The notes: generated by a model not told the origin, from the letters alone. A DNA stretch of 64,000 bases from Chloroflexota bacterium (GCA_034717495.1 JAYELL010000051.1:17282-81281); one strand, 5' to 3'. Positions 24,620 through 33,873 are shown, counted from the stretch's first letter. Program-made: numbers and translations.

Positions 24620-26455
24620 ATGACACGAACCGCTACGCCGCCCCGCAACAGGAACTTCCGGCTCCCGACAACCTTTTTCCGGACCAGGTACCCGGACCTG
24701 GGTTTCTGGCTCAGTTTTCTGTTGCTGAATTTCCTGCTGTTTGCCCCCCTGTACCTGTTGAACCGGGAGATCACAAACTTCCTCCCCCTGCCCAACCTTG
24801 CCGATCAGAACCCGCTCCAGGCAGCCAGGCATGTAGCAGTGTGGCGCAACAACCTGGATATCTTTCGCCTCAATCTGGAATTGCTGCTGCTGGTCTCGCT
24901 GGTGGTTGTCCTGACCCGGGCAGAGCGGGCAGGGCCAAGCAGGTTCTTCCGGATTCTCCTGGTGTTTGTTTACCTTGCTGCGCTCATCTACGCCGTGTAT
25001 GAGAGTGTCACCCTCTCCCTCTACCAGGTCGACCCGGTCTTTTTCAACCAGTTCAAACTTGCCATCGACGGCCTTCGATTGGTTTCGCGCCATCTCCATG
25101 TATCCCTCGGATTCTATGCCATTGCTACTGTTGCTGTTGTTGCATTGATATTCCTCGTCGTCAGAACCATAGGTTTCATGCTCAACGAGTCCCGGTTACA
25201 GAGCCTGAGCAAATGGTCCCTTGCCGGGCTGTCGGTCCTGGTTGTGCTGACGGTAGCCTTTGCAGGGCGCTACCGGGCCGATCTGGCCAGCCCCAAAATG
25301 GCGATCAACAGTCTGGTCTCCAAGCTTCAGACCAATATTATCCTCTCGCTGCAGGAGCAGCGGAAGATCGCCGCAATGGATCCATCCACCATCGGGGCCA
25401 CTTACGACTATTCGGGACATGACCTGATCGAAAAGCCCAACATCTACCTGATATTCGTCGAGTCCTACGGCAGCGTGCTCTACAAGCGGGACTGGTTCCG
25501 CGACGCCTATCGCGCGTTGTTGCCTGAGCTGGACAACGAGTTCAAGGATCATGGCTGGCATGTGACCAGTGCCCTGAGCGAGGCACCAACCTGGGGTGGG
25601 GGCTCCTGGATGTCATATACCAGCGCCCTTTTTGGCCTGCGCATCGAGACCCACCCCCAATACCTGAGCCTGCAGGATCTCTACCAGGACCGCGATTATC
25701 CTGATCTGGCGCGGACGCTGCAGGATCAGGGGTACCGCTACGTCCATGTCTCCTCCATCAGTACCGAACTTCGGGAAGAACAGTGGCAAAAGCACACCAA
25801 TTTCTACGGCGTGGATGAGTGGCTTCGCTTTGAGGATATGGACTACGGTGGTGCTACCTATGGCTGGGGTCCGGCGCCTCCCGACCAATACGTGCTGAAC
25901 CATGCCTATTACAACCTGGTGCGCAACGCGGTTCAGCCGATCCTTCTCTTCTTTATCACCCAGAACTCCCACTACCCCTGGACGCCCCTGCCCGAGCTGG
26001 CCACCGATTGGCGTTCTATCGATGATGGCAGCGGGCAGGAACTATCAGCACCCGCACCAGGGTCCGTTCCCTTGCCCGCCTTGCGAAAGCACTATCTACG
26101 CAGCATCGAATACGAGCTCATATCCCTGACCGATTTCATCCTGGAATCCGGCGACGACCAGGCCATCTACGTCCTGATCGGCGACCATCAGCCGCAGCAG
26201 GTGTCGCGGCACAACGACGGATTCGACACACCTGTACACATCGTCAGCAAGAATCCTGCACTGATCAACGCGTTTGCACGATATGGGTTTGAGCCAGGTT
26301 TGACAGTATCGAACCTGATGCCTACAATCCGCCACGAGGGTTTTTACTCCATGTTCATGCGAGTTCTGCTGACAGAGTACGGACAGGGCACCCGAAAATT
26401 GCCCCCATATCTACCAGATGGCCTCATTCTGGAGAACGAGACGAGATTGAACTGA
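24620..26455 (+). CDS. LtaS-like membrane sulfatase/phosphoglycerol transferase
   Basis: 611 residues. Five N-terminal membrane helices (about 28-47, 84-99, 110-132, 163-188, 200-215), as in lipoteichoic acid synthase, then an extracytoplasmic alkaline-phosphatase-superfamily domain. Visible site residues: Glu281 in IYLIFVESYG (metal), Thr324 in APTWGGGSW (nucleophile) and the late GDHQPQ metal motif. It probably moves a phosphoglycerol, phosphoethanolamine or sulfate group on an envelope polymer. ATG at 24620 is chosen by the position of helix 1; the frame is open 18 codons further upstream and no good ribosome site decides. Divergent from the DUF3179 gene, 131 bases away. Confidence 0.82.
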   Translation: MTRTATPPRNRNFRLPTTFFRTRYPDLGFWLSFLLLNFLLFAPLYLLNREITNFLPLPNLADQNPLQAARHVAVWRNNLDIFRLNLELLLLVSLVVVLTRAERAGPSRFFRILLVFVYLAALIYAVYESVTLSLYQVDPVFFNQFKLAIDGLRLVSRHLHVSLGFYAIATVAVVALIFLVVRTIGFMLNESRLQSLSKWSLAGLSVLVVLTVAFAGRYRADLASPKMAINSLVSKLQTNIILSLQEQRKIAAMDPSTIGATYDYSGHDLIEKPNIYLIFVESYGSVLYKRDWFRDAYRALLPELDNEFKDHGWHVTSALSEAPTWGGGSWMSYTSALFGLRIETHPQYLSLQDLYQDRDYPDLARTLQDQGYRYVHVSSISTELREEQWQKHTNFYGVDEWLRFEDMDYGGATYGWGPAPPDQYVLNHAYYNLVRNAVQPILLFFITQNSHYPWTPLPELATDWRSIDDGSGQELSAPAPGSVPLPALRKHYLRSIEYELISLTDFILESGDDQAIYVLIGDHQPQQVSRHNDGFDTPVHIVSKNPALINAFARYGFEPGLTVSNLMPTIRHEGFYSMFMRVLLTEYGQGTRKLPPYLPDGLILENETRLN

Positions 26456-26494
26456 CGTACGAAGTTGTAGTGTAGAAACATAGGAGATTTGAAC

Positions 26495-27223
26495 GTGTAC
26501 CGAGAAATGAACCTGTATCAGCTGACCCCCCTTGTCGTTGTCTTCGCAATGCTATTTGCAGCTTGTACACCTGCACCGGCATCCGTTACGCCCGCCGATC
26601 CAACCGCCACGACCGCCCCGGCTGCAGAACCAGCCGCCGCGGCTGAACCAGCCAGCGGCATGCGCACCTTTACGGTAGTGCCGGAAGAATCCAAGGCCTC
26701 CTATCTGGTAGACGAGCAGTTCTTGGAAAGTGCCCTTGAGAAACTGGGAATCCAGGCGGGCGATGTGGATGTAGTGGGAAGTACCCAACAGATCGAAGGA
26801 CAGCTCCAGCTCAACCTGGAGGAGCTGTCCGCCCCTCTGGGAGAAAATCGTTTTTCAGTGAACCTGACGGGGTTGAGCACAGACCAGCGCCGGCGCGATG
26901 GCTGGATACAGGACAAGGGTCCCCAATTCAGCAAATTCCCATCTGCTGAATTCACGGCAACCGCCATAGAAGGAGCTCCGGACAGTTACCAGGAGGGCCA
27001 GGAAGTCACATTCACTTTGTCCGGTGATCTCACCATTCGGGATATCAGCCAGCCTGTAAGTTTCGACGTCACGGCATCGTTGGATGGCGATACACTCGAC
27101 GGCATTGCCACCACGCGGCTCCTGATGTCCGATTTCGGCATCACCCCTCCCAACTTCGCCGGTACCCTGACCGTAGCTGACGAGTTCGGTATCGAAATTC
27201 AGCTCACAGCGCGGGAGAAATAA
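26495..27223 (+). CDS. YceI-family lipoprotein
   Basis: 242 residues. The GTG at 26495 has GGAG eight bases upstream; the TTG at 26489 is too close to it and the ATG at 26507 has no good site. Lipobox FAAC (Cys24) is followed by an Ala/Pro/Thr-rich linker. The YceI lipocalin-like domain occupies about 60-242 (FTVVPEESKASYLVDE, FSKFPSAEFTATAI, LSGDLTIRDISQPVSFDV). YceI proteins bind polyisoprenoid-like lipids in a beta-barrel. It follows the LtaS-like gene by 39 bases, so the two may be cotranscribed. A stem-loop follows the stop. Confidence 0.9.
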   Translation: MYREMNLYQLTPLVVVFAMLFAACTPAPASVTPADPTATTAPAAEPAAAAEPASGMRTFTVVPEESKASYLVDEQFLESALEKLGIQAGDVDVVGSTQQIEGQLQLNLEELSAPLGENRFSVNLTGLSTDQRRRDGWIQDKGPQFSKFPSAEFTATAIEGAPDSYQEGQEVTFTLSGDLTIRDISQPVSFDVTASLDGDTLDGIATTRLLMSDFGITPPNFAGTLTVADEFGIEIQLTAREK

Positions 27224-27234
27224 CACCCCGAAAG

Positions 27235-27265
27235 TCAGCTTCTTGCCCAGTGTGCAAGAAGCTGA
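27235..27265 (+). terminator. Stem-loop after the YceI gene
   Basis: Perfect 11-bp stem TCAGCTTCTTG/CAAGAAGCTGA with a 9-base loop, 11 bases after the stop. No T-run follows. Its position suggests a transcript end or 3' protection. Confidence 0.55.
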
Positions 27266-27385
27266 GCCACGAACCTGACAGAGATGTACCGCAAATCTGA
27301 ATGAACCGCAGCACTGTCCTGAGCGGTGTCCCCAGCGCGTCGAGGGGCGCAACCGAAGTGTGGACGCAGATCAATCCAAGATAGA

Positions 27386-27640
27386 ATCAGCGAGAATCTG
27401 CGCCGGAGGTCTGCGTAAATCAGCGGTGAAAGGAAAACAACACAACCGCAAGATCAACGCAGATAGACGCTGATCAATCCAAAAAGATCAGAGAGATCAG
27501 CGAGAATCTGCGCCGGAGGTCTGCGTAAATCAGCGGTGAAATCAGAGAAAAATCATAACCGCTGATAAACGCCGATAAACGCTGATCAGATATCAGAAAA
27601 GATCAGAGAGAATCTGTGCCGAAGGTCTGCGTAATCGGCG
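27386..27640. repeat. 46-bp direct repeats and related GCTGATAAACG motifs
   Basis: A 46-base block (starts ATCAGCGAGAATCTGCGCCG) occurs perfectly at 27386-27431 and 27496-27541, 110 bases apart; a diverged third copy lies at 27601-27640. Between them are short iterations of AACGCAGAT, GCTGATAAACGC and GATCAGA. Similar simple arrays are dispersed in many environmental genomes. They fill most of the 446-base gap between YceI and the SDR gene; no ORF of note is present there. Any promoter for the SDR gene is hidden in this array. Confidence 0.75.
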
Positions 27641-27669
27641 TTCCTCTGACTTGTCCAGGTCAGGAGCCC

Positions 27670-28578
27670 ATGTCAAATAACAATCATTGGACCACAGAGA
27701 ACATTCCCGATCAGACTGGCCGCGTCGCCATCGTGACCGGCGCCAACAGCGGTCTTGGCTTTGAGACATCCAAGGCCCTGGCCGCCAAAGGCGCCGCGGT
27801 CATCATGGCCTGTCGCAATGTAGAAAAAGGCAATGCCGCGGCCGAAAAGATACGTGGGGAGAATCCTTCTGGCAACGTTCAAGTCATGCAACTCGACCTG
27901 GCCGATCTGGACTCGATCCAGCGCTTCGCCGGAGCGTTCCCCGACACTTTCGACCGACTCGACCTGCTGACCAACAACGCCGGCGTGATGGCAATCCCTC
28001 AAGCTCAAACCGCCAACGGCTTTGAGATGCAGTTCGGCACCAACCACCTGGGTCACTTCGCCCTCACCAGTTTGCTGATCGGGCAATTGCTGGAGACATC
28101 GCCGAACGGCCGGGTTGTGACCGTCAGCAGCAATACTCACCGCATTGGCAACATCGATCTCGCCAACCTCAATGCGGAAAAGTCTTACTCCCGATGGCAT
28201 GCCTACGGGCTAAGCAAACTGGCTAACCTGCTCTTCGCCTACGAGCTTCAAAGGAAACTGCAGGCTGCCGGTAGCTCTGTGATTAGCGTAGCTGCCCACC
28301 CGGGCTACTCGTCAACCAACCTGCAAGGCAATTCCGGTATCTTCAGTATGCTGAATCCGATCCTGGCCCAGAGTCAGGAGATGGGCGCCCTGCCTTCCCT
28401 GTACGCTGCCACGGAACCAGAAGTGAACGGTGGCGATTACATCGGTCCCAGTGGATTCATGGAGCAGCGCGGCTATCCCAGGAAGGTGAAGTCCAGCGAC
28501 CGTTCCTACGATGAAGCCACCGCTGCCAGGCTGTGGCAGGTCTCGGAGAAACTGACGGGCGCGAACTTCCCTGTTTAG
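27670..28578 (+). CDS. Short-chain dehydrogenase/reductase
   Basis: 302 residues. Classical or extended SDR with Rossmann motif TGANSGLG (23-30), NNAG (102-105), catalytic Ser around 153-154, and Tyr179-xxx-Lys183 (YGLSK). The sequence resembles protochlorophyllide reductase/retinol dehydrogenase-like SDRs, a broad group with uncertain substrates; NADP(H) preference is suggested by ACRN at the end of strand 2. ATG at 27670 has AGGAG upstream; the frame extends upstream into the repeat array, which is unlikely to be coding. It converges on the HIT gene with a 22-base gap. Confidence 0.9.
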   Translation: MSNNNHWTTENIPDQTGRVAIVTGANSGLGFETSKALAAKGAAVIMACRNVEKGNAAAEKIRGENPSGNVQVMQLDLADLDSIQRFAGAFPDTFDRLDLLTNNAGVMAIPQAQTANGFEMQFGTNHLGHFALTSLLIGQLLETSPNGRVVTVSSNTHRIGNIDLANLNAEKSYSRWHAYGLSKLANLLFAYELQRKLQAAGSSVISVAAHPGYSSTNLQGNSGIFSMLNPILAQSQEMGALPSLYAATEPEVNGGDYIGPSGFMEQRGYPRKVKSSDRSYDEATAARLWQVSEKLTGANFPV

Positions 28579-28600
28579 CAGGGAGACCCTGCCCCTACTT

Positions 28601-28948
28601 TCAGCCAGGAGGCCATCCCATCTGCCTGCCGCCCAGGATGTGCCCGTGCAGATGGTGGACCGCCATGCCGCCATCCTTGCCGGTATTGAATACCAGGCGA
28701 AAGCCAGACTCGGCAATCCCCTCCGACTGCGCGATCTGGGACACGACGCTCATGAGATGACCGAGGGTCTCCGCGTTTGAGTTGTCGACAGCACCCAGGG
28801 AGGAGATATGCTCGTTGGGCACCAGCAGGACGTGCACCGGGGCCTGAGGATCGATGTCCCGGAATGCGGTAACTTGTTCGTCCTGATAAACAATGTCCGC
28901 CGGGATCTCGCCCGTCACGATCTTGCAGAAGATACAATCCTGTGTCAT
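28601..28948 (-). CDS. HIT-family (Hint-like) nucleotide hydrolase
   Basis: 115 residues, normal length. Histidine triad His99-x-His101-x-His103 in HHLHGHILGG. Cys5-x-x-Cys8 (CIFCKI) near the N-terminus, with His47, fits the zinc site of Hint proteins. These hydrolyse nucleoside phosphoramidates such as AMP-lysine. The ATG has GAGGA seven bases upstream. It lies 27 bases downstream of mtaB on the same strand, so the two are probably cotranscribed. Confidence 0.93.
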   Translation of the reverse strand: MTQDCIFCKIVTGEIPADIVYQDEQVTAFRDIDPQAPVHVLLVPNEHISSLGAVDNSNAETLGHLMSVVSQIAQSEGIAESGFRLVFNTGKDGGMAVHHLHGHILGGRQMGWPPG

Positions 28949-28975
28949 CGTTTTGTCCTCGTCAAAAGATACTGG

Positions 28976-30277
28976 TTATTTACGGTCCACAAGCCCAGCC
29001 TCGATCACCGTCCCGTTCACGGCATGGAGCCTGGCCATTTCGATCTTGTTCTCCAGATTCATTCCTGAAGGCGCCACCGTCTCGACCCGCAGGTAGTTGT
29101 CGGTGAGCCCGCGCCAGACGGGATCGGTGCCCCCGTTGACGAACTCGTGGCTTTCCCACAGGACAGGCCGAACGGTGCCGAGAAAGCTTTCGCGCACAGA
29201 TTGTGCGGACTGAAGCGCCAGCGCCTGCATCGACGCTACCCTCCGGCGTCGCTCCGCCACTGGAACCTGGTTGGAGAAGCCGGCCGCGGCCGTGCCCTGC
29301 CGGGCCGAGTAGGGAAAAACATGGATATGGGCAAACCGCATGTCGGCAGCGAATCGACAGCTTTCCTCGAAATCCGCTTCGGTCTCGCCGGGGAAGCCGA
29401 CGATCAGATCGGTGGTGATGACCAGACCGGGGATGCGAGCGCGGGCCACGTCGACCAGTTGACGAAAGTCCTCGGTTCGGTTGCGGCGGGCCATGCGCTT
29501 CAGGGTACGATCACATCCGGCCTGCAGCGGCAGATGAAGATGGGCGCACAGGCGTCCCCCGCTTTCAGACCAGAGATCGAAAAAGTTGGCCTCCAGGTCC
29601 CACAGCTCCAGCGAACTGAGGCGAAGACGGGGCAGATCGCTGCGGGAGAGGATGGCTCGGGTCAGTTCATGCAAGTTGGTCCCCAGATCCCTGCCATATC
29701 CCCCAAGGTGAACCCCAGTCAACACCGCTTCCTGGTAACCCTCAGCCCCAAGCCGTTGGATATCGGCAACGATATCACCAACCCGGCGGCTGCGTTCCTG
29801 GCCTCGAGCCACCGTCACGATACAGAAGGTGCAGCTGTTGTTGCAACCATCCTGTACCTTGACAAACGCCCTGGTACGCACCGAAGGTTGAGCGGATGCT
29901 TCCGGCGCCAGTCTGCGCCAGCGCTCGCCATCCAGTTCACCAGACCAGGGCTGCAGCAACTCATCGAGGTTCTCTTTTTGCTGGTTGTCCACCACCAGGT
30001 GGACATTGGGCAAGCTCACCACGGTCTCCGGAGCGAGAGTCGCGTAACAGCCCGTTACCGCCAGGCGCGCTGATGGGTTGTGTCGGGCCAGTCTGCGGGC
30101 CATCTGGCGGGATTTGCGGGCAGCTTCGGCCGTTACGGTGCAGGTGTTCAGAACACAGACGTCTGCCGCTTCGGGCGTTGCCACCAAAAAATGACCTGCA
30201 GCCTGCAATTGGCGGCCCAGGGTTTCCATTTCGCTGAAGTTGAGGCGGCAGCCCAGTGTATCCAGGTAGATATTCAT
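28976..30277 (-). CDS. mtaB: MtaB, tRNA t6A37 methylthiotransferase
   Basis: 433 residues, radical-SAM methylthiotransferase that makes ms2t6A at position 37 of ANN-decoding tRNAs. The N-terminal UPF0004 domain has Cys10, Cys46 and Cys77 for the auxiliary cluster; the radical-SAM cluster is Cys145-xxx-Cys149-xx-Cys152 (CNNSCTFC); a C-terminal TRAM-like segment ends the protein. The spacing and LDTLGCRLNFSE start fit MtaB better than MiaB or RimO. It is divergent from the amidase gene; the 81-base gap includes the amidase promoter. Confidence 0.92.
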   Translation of the reverse strand: MNIYLDTLGCRLNFSEMETLGRQLQAAGHFLVATPEAADVCVLNTCTVTAEAARKSRQMARRLARHNPSARLAVTGCYATLAPETVVSLPNVHLVVDNQQKENLDELLQPWSGELDGERWRRLAPEASAQPSVRTRAFVKVQDGCNNSCTFCIVTVARGQERSRRVGDIVADIQRLGAEGYQEAVLTGVHLGGYGRDLGTNLHELTRAILSRSDLPRLRLSSLELWDLEANFFDLWSESGGRLCAHLHLPLQAGCDRTLKRMARRNRTEDFRQLVDVARARIPGLVITTDLIVGFPGETEADFEESCRFAADMRFAHIHVFPYSARQGTAAAGFSNQVPVAERRRRVASMQALALQSAQSVRESFLGTVRPVLWESHEFVNGGTDPVWRGLTDNYLRVETVAPSGMNLENKIEMARLHAVNGTVIEAGLVDRK

Positions 30278-30322
30278 CGAAAATCAAGCATACCATGTGC
30301 AAAGAGGCGTGTCAAAGTGCAC

Positions 30323-30352
30323 TTGACGTGATCGGCGTAGTTCCGGTATGAT
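30323..30352 (+). promoter_or_regulatory. Promoter giving a probably leaderless amidase mRNA
   Basis: TTGACG (30323-30328), 18-base spacer, TATGAT (30347-30352). The expected transcription start falls at about 30359, the A of the amidase ATG, and no ribosome site exists between. A perfect 10-bp palindrome AAGTGCACTT (30315-30324) touches the -35 box and could be a small operator. Confidence 0.55.
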
Positions 30353-30358
30353 GGCGCC

Positions 30359-31096
30359 ATGGCAAAAAAGCGCGGAGCTGGCCGGTCCAGTTCAAAAGGA
30401 TCCCAGCAAGCCAGAGAGGATGTTTTGCGAAAACTACAGCGATGGCTATTGCTCTCGCTGTTTGTGGTTATTGCCCTTGTCGTATTGATCGTGTGGTTTG
30501 GTGGTGATGATGGGAGAACTGCCCAGTGGCTTGAGGATTGGCAACGCCGTCCGGCTGATATGATGACTATGCATAAACGTCGAATCGGCATCATTGTCGG
30601 CCACATGGACTACGACAGTGGCGCACTCTGCCCCGACGGGCTGACTGAAGCAGAGACCGTCAATGAAATCGCAGGCCAGGTCGAAAAAAGATTGACCCAG
30701 GTTGGCGCTCAAGTAGATATCCTGGCTGAATATGACGACGCTCTCAACGGCTACACCGCGGATGCACTGGTATCGATCCACGCCGACTCGTGTCTGGATC
30801 GCAGTGGCTTCAAGGTTGCTCGTTCGGAAACAAGCCTGTCTCCTGATGTGGAAGACCGGCTGGTCTCCTGCCTCATTGATGAGTACCAACAGGCCACAGA
30901 ATTAGCCTTCGATCCCCATACGATCACCGAAGATATGACCGGCTACCATGCCTTCAACCGGGTGGACGATGAGACGCCGGCAGCCATCATCGAGGTAGGC
31001 TTTTTGGGAGGAGACCGGCAGCTCCTGACCGAGCAACCGGAGATTCCTGCCCAGGGAATCGCCAACGGCATCATTTGTTTTCTGAGGGATCCGTGA
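30359..31096 (+). CDS. Membrane-anchored N-acetylmuramoyl-L-alanine amidase
   Basis: 245 residues, Amidase_3 fold, cleaving the amide between MurNAc and the stem peptide. A basic cytoplasmic tail (1-28) and one membrane helix (about 29-48) anchor the catalytic domain outside. Zinc ligands: His82 (IIVGHMDYDSGA), a Glu at 97-99 (TEAETVNEI) and His141 (SIHAD); catalytic Glu212 in AAIIEVGFL. The domain is short, without extra cell-wall-binding modules. The promoter just upstream suggests a leaderless transcript. The divergent neighbour is mtaB. Confidence 0.92.
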   Translation: MAKKRGAGRSSSKGSQQAREDVLRKLQRWLLLSLFVVIALVVLIVWFGGDDGRTAQWLEDWQRRPADMMTMHKRRIGIIVGHMDYDSGALCPDGLTEAETVNEIAGQVEKRLTQVGAQVDILAEYDDALNGYTADALVSIHADSCLDRSGFKVARSETSLSPDVEDRLVSCLIDEYQQATELAFDPHTITEDMTGYHAFNRVDDETPAAIIEVGFLGGDRQLLTEQPEIPAQGIANGIICFLRDP

Positions 31097-31143
31097 CTGT
31101 CGGCTTCCAGAAGAGGGCAGACGGGGACACGGCGATGGGGCGA

Positions 31144-31314
31144 CACGGCGACTTTGTGACAGGAGGAAAGAGCGACGCGGCGAGGGGGGACACGGAGACA
31201 CGGCGACTTTGTGACAGGAGGAAAGAGCGACGCGGCGAGGGGGGACACGGAGACACGGCGACTTTGTGACAGGAGGAAAGAGCGACGCGGCGGTCGGCGG
31301 TCCTCGGTCGGCAA
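31144..31314. repeat. 55-bp tandem repeat plus GGTCGGCGGTCCTCGGTCGG motif
   Basis: The segment ACTTTGTGAC starts at 31151, 31206 and 31261, an exact 55-base period, with about 2.7 units containing GACACGG, AGGAGGAAAGAG and GACGCGGCGAGG. The array ends in a 25-base motif at about 31287-31311 whose reverse complement occurs in the 77-base tandem array at 41313-41337. It fills the gap between the convergent amidase and glycosyltransferase genes. ORFs across it are artefacts of the repeat. Confidence 0.8.
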
Positions 31315-31321
31315 ACATCAT

Positions 31322-32548
31322 TTACTCAGAGAGAATCGTTTCGTAGAAATCCTGCATGGCCGCCACGTGGTGTTCAACATCAAAGCGCCGGGCGGTGAGT
31401 CGCCCTGAGGAAGCAAGCTCTTTACGTCTACGAGAATCGCCCACTAAATCCGCCATAGCATCCGCCAGTGCCTGCGGATCTCCAGGTGGCACCAGCAGCC
31501 CATCCACCCCATCGCTTACAATCTCGGTCGCGCCGCCCTCTCGACTGGCAATCACCGGCTTGCCTGCTGCCATCCCCTCGATGATGACCCTCCCGAAGGG
31601 CTCCGGTTCTACCGAACAGTGCACCAGCAGGTCGAGTCCCGCCATGACTTGAGGAATATCCGGCCTGAATCCCAGCATGTGTACCCTGTCCCCAATGCCA
31701 AGCTTGTCAGCCAGGTCCCGCACCCTCGCCGCATAGCCAGCCCCTTCCACCTGGCTGCCTTCGCCAACGATCACCCCATGCAGATTGGGAAAACGTTCGG
31801 CCAACAAGGCCACCGCTTCGACGAAGATGTCCTGTCCTTTCCAGGGAACAATTCGTCCCACGACCCCTGCCAGCAAGGAATCGCCATCCGATCCCAATTC
31901 CTCGCGCAACCTGTTTCTGTTGTGCTCCTGTTGGAAAAGGGCTACATCGACCCCATTGGGAATAACCCGATGGCGGGGAGGATTGGAAATCGCAGACAGT
32001 TGAGTGTCTGCCACTGCCTGTGAAATGAACACCAATCCCTGGAGTCTGGGAACAAGCCAGCGGTCGTCATCGCTTGTGGGCGGGACGAATGAGCGAGGGT
32101 GGGCAATGACTGGCACGCCGGACAGCCGGCTGGCGATGATGCCATGGCGCACAAGAGGAACGGCGTCGTTCAGATGAACCAGATCGGGCTGGAAACGATC
32201 GATGGCCCGGCGAAGGTCGCGAGCCACCGGCAGGATATCCCGGGAAAGCCGTCTCAAGCCACCCAGCGTATGCCAAAGACGAGCACGCTGGCCGCCCTCC
32301 CTCATGGCCGCACCAACGCCGCCAGAACGAACCTGCTCGACCATGCTCCCTGAAGAGATCTCCCATTGAGGTGTCCGCACCCGCGCTACCTGAATCCCCG
32401 TTTGCTCGAAGAGACCGAAGTGGTTCTGTTGGGAGAGCACCACACCAGGCTGATAGAGGTTTCGATCCAGATGGGCCACCAGCGCATGCAGGCTCATATT
32501 CGAGCCGCCTGGGCTGGGACACAGGTCGATATAGAGGACGCGACGCAT
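31322..32548 (-). CDS. GT4-family glycosyltransferase
   Basis: 408 residues, GT-B fold. N-terminal loop SPGGSNMSLHALV resembles the acceptor-site glycine loop; the donor-site motif EPFGRVIIEGMAAGKPVIASREGG at about 310-333 is the E-x7-E signature of GT4 enzymes. Transfers a sugar from a nucleotide donor to a growing surface glycan in the cytoplasm. Last gene of the minus-strand polysaccharide operon, 11 bases after the Wzz-like gene. Donor and acceptor cannot be deduced. Confidence 0.9.
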   Translation of the reverse strand: MRRVLYIDLCPSPGGSNMSLHALVAHLDRNLYQPGVVLSQQNHFGLFEQTGIQVARVRTPQWEISSGSMVEQVRSGGVGAAMREGGQRARLWHTLGGLRRLSRDILPVARDLRRAIDRFQPDLVHLNDAVPLVRHGIIASRLSGVPVIAHPRSFVPPTSDDDRWLVPRLQGLVFISQAVADTQLSAISNPPRHRVIPNGVDVALFQQEHNRNRLREELGSDGDSLLAGVVGRIVPWKGQDIFVEAVALLAERFPNLHGVIVGEGSQVEGAGYAARVRDLADKLGIGDRVHMLGFRPDIPQVMAGLDLLVHCSVEPEPFGRVIIEGMAAGKPVIASREGGATEIVSDGVDGLLVPPGDPQALADAMADLVGDSRRRKELASSGRLTARRFDVEHHVAAMQDFYETILSE

Positions 32549-32559
32549 GGCGGGGGCTA

Positions 32560-33873
32560 CTAACTTCCGACAGATTTGGTGGGATTCATGAATTCCAACA
32601 GCAACACAAGCACCAGTCCAAAGAGCAGGCTGACCAGGGTTGCCAGCAGAACAAGGCGCAGGGTTGTAGAGGAAGCCGGCGCACCCGGCAAGAAGGCTGG
32701 TTCAACCACCTGCAAAGATCCCACTTCCGAAATCTGCCTTTCCTTGAGGCGAGCCTCGGCCGCCTTGGCTCGCAAGAAGTCATAGTTGGCTTCGGAATTA
32801 ACCACATCGGAAACCAAGTCCTGATAGTCACTGCTCAAACTAATGAGCTGAGACAAGTCAGCTGTACGCTGGCTGATAAGGCTGTCTTGTTGAGTCGCCA
32901 CAGCCCGTTGGGCCGCAGCATTGGCCAATTGTGTCTGGGCCGTAGCCTGATGGCCCCGGGCCTGGTTCTGAAGAAAGACAGTCTGCTCCTTCAGCGCATC
33001 GATCTCACTGAGCGCCTCTTGCGACAATGTTTCAGGCGGGACTTCGCCATCCTCGCCTGCCGGCTGCGTCAAGAGCAATTCACCGAGATCTCTCTCTGCC
33101 ACCTCCAGGTCGGCCAGCGCAGCATCCGCGAAACCTTGCCACTGAGCCGCCAGTTCCTCGGCGCGATCAGCCTCCACCTGAGCAGCATCCCGCTCAAGTT
33201 GCAATCCCCGCAGCAGATCTTGCACTGCGTTGATCTCCCGGGGCAGATCGCCGACATTGTGCTCCAGTTGAAATTGCAAAAGAGCATTCTGAGCTGCTGT
33301 CAACTCTTGGCCCTGGATATCCAGTTCGGTGGCGATGAACTTACCGGTGGCAGCCGCTGGCCGGGCGCGCAGGGTGTTCTGGTGTTCGAGCGCATTTTCC
33401 ACATGCCGTGTCAGGGTCTCAAAAGCCTCCTCTGAGGAATCCGCCTCATAGACAACCGATACAAACTCACCAGAAGCACTGATTGTGAGGTTGTCGATCA
33501 GGTCGGAAGCGCTCATATCCAGACCCAGGTCATCGATGGTCCGCCAGGCAATCAACGGGCTCTGGAGGACATCGCTGAAGTTGTTCTGGACCAGAAAGAT
33601 CTGCTCATCAGCGCCCAGAGTCCCCAGACGGGTATAGAGGGTAACTTCCTGCTGATCCAACGCGAAGGCCTGCAGGCGCAGCGAGGAACGGTAGATCGAC
33701 GGCGCGCCCAAGGAGGCAATCAACGTTACTGCGATCGCACCGGCCATGAGCAAAGCGATGATCCACCATCGACGGCGCAAGATCGCCCAGAAAGAAGATC
33801 CGGATGATTCGGTTATCCTATCGTTTTTTGCGATTTTTTCGTTTTCCATGGTTCGATTTTCTTTGCCGCTCAC
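32560..33873 (-). CDS. Wzz-like polysaccharide chain-length/co-polymerase protein
   Basis: 437 residues. Two membrane helices, at about 36-55 and near the C-terminus (about 405-428, after the PxxP-like PAFLPGAPAS), flank a large extracytoplasmic region with long coiled coils (about 190-385). This is the topology of Wzz/PCP proteins that set polymer length. No tyrosine-kinase domain follows. GTG at 33873 overlaps the flippase stop by four bases (GTGA), favouring it over the ATG at 33849. Together with the flippase and glycosyltransferase it suggests a Wzx/Wzy-type pathway, although no polymerase gene is in the window. Confidence 0.85.
   Translation of the reverse strand: MSGKENRTMENEKIAKNDRITESSGSSFWAILRRRWWIIALLMAGAIAVTLIASLGAPSIYRSSLRLQAFALDQQEVTLYTRLGTLGADEQIFLVQNNFSDVLQSPLIAWRTIDDLGLDMSASDLIDNLTISASGEFVSVVYEADSSEEAFETLTRHVENALEHQNTLRARPAAATGKFIATELDIQGQELTAAQNALLQFQLEHNVGDLPREINAVQDLLRGLQLERDAAQVEADRAEELAAQWQGFADAALADLEVAERDLGELLLTQPAGEDGEVPPETLSQEALSEIDALKEQTVFLQNQARGHQATAQTQLANAAAQRAVATQQDSLISQRTADLSQLISLSSDYQDLVSDVVNSEANYDFLRAKAAEARLKERQISEVGSLQVVEPAFLPGAPASSTTLRLVLLATLVSLLFGLVLVLLLEFMNPTKSVGS

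Noticed and set aside
32371..33435. 354-residue plus-strand ORF opposite the Wzz-like gene
   Set aside because: Composition (Gln/Arg/His-rich, no hydrophobic core) is that of antisense to a coiled-coil gene, and the minus-strand gene has clear topology and operon context.
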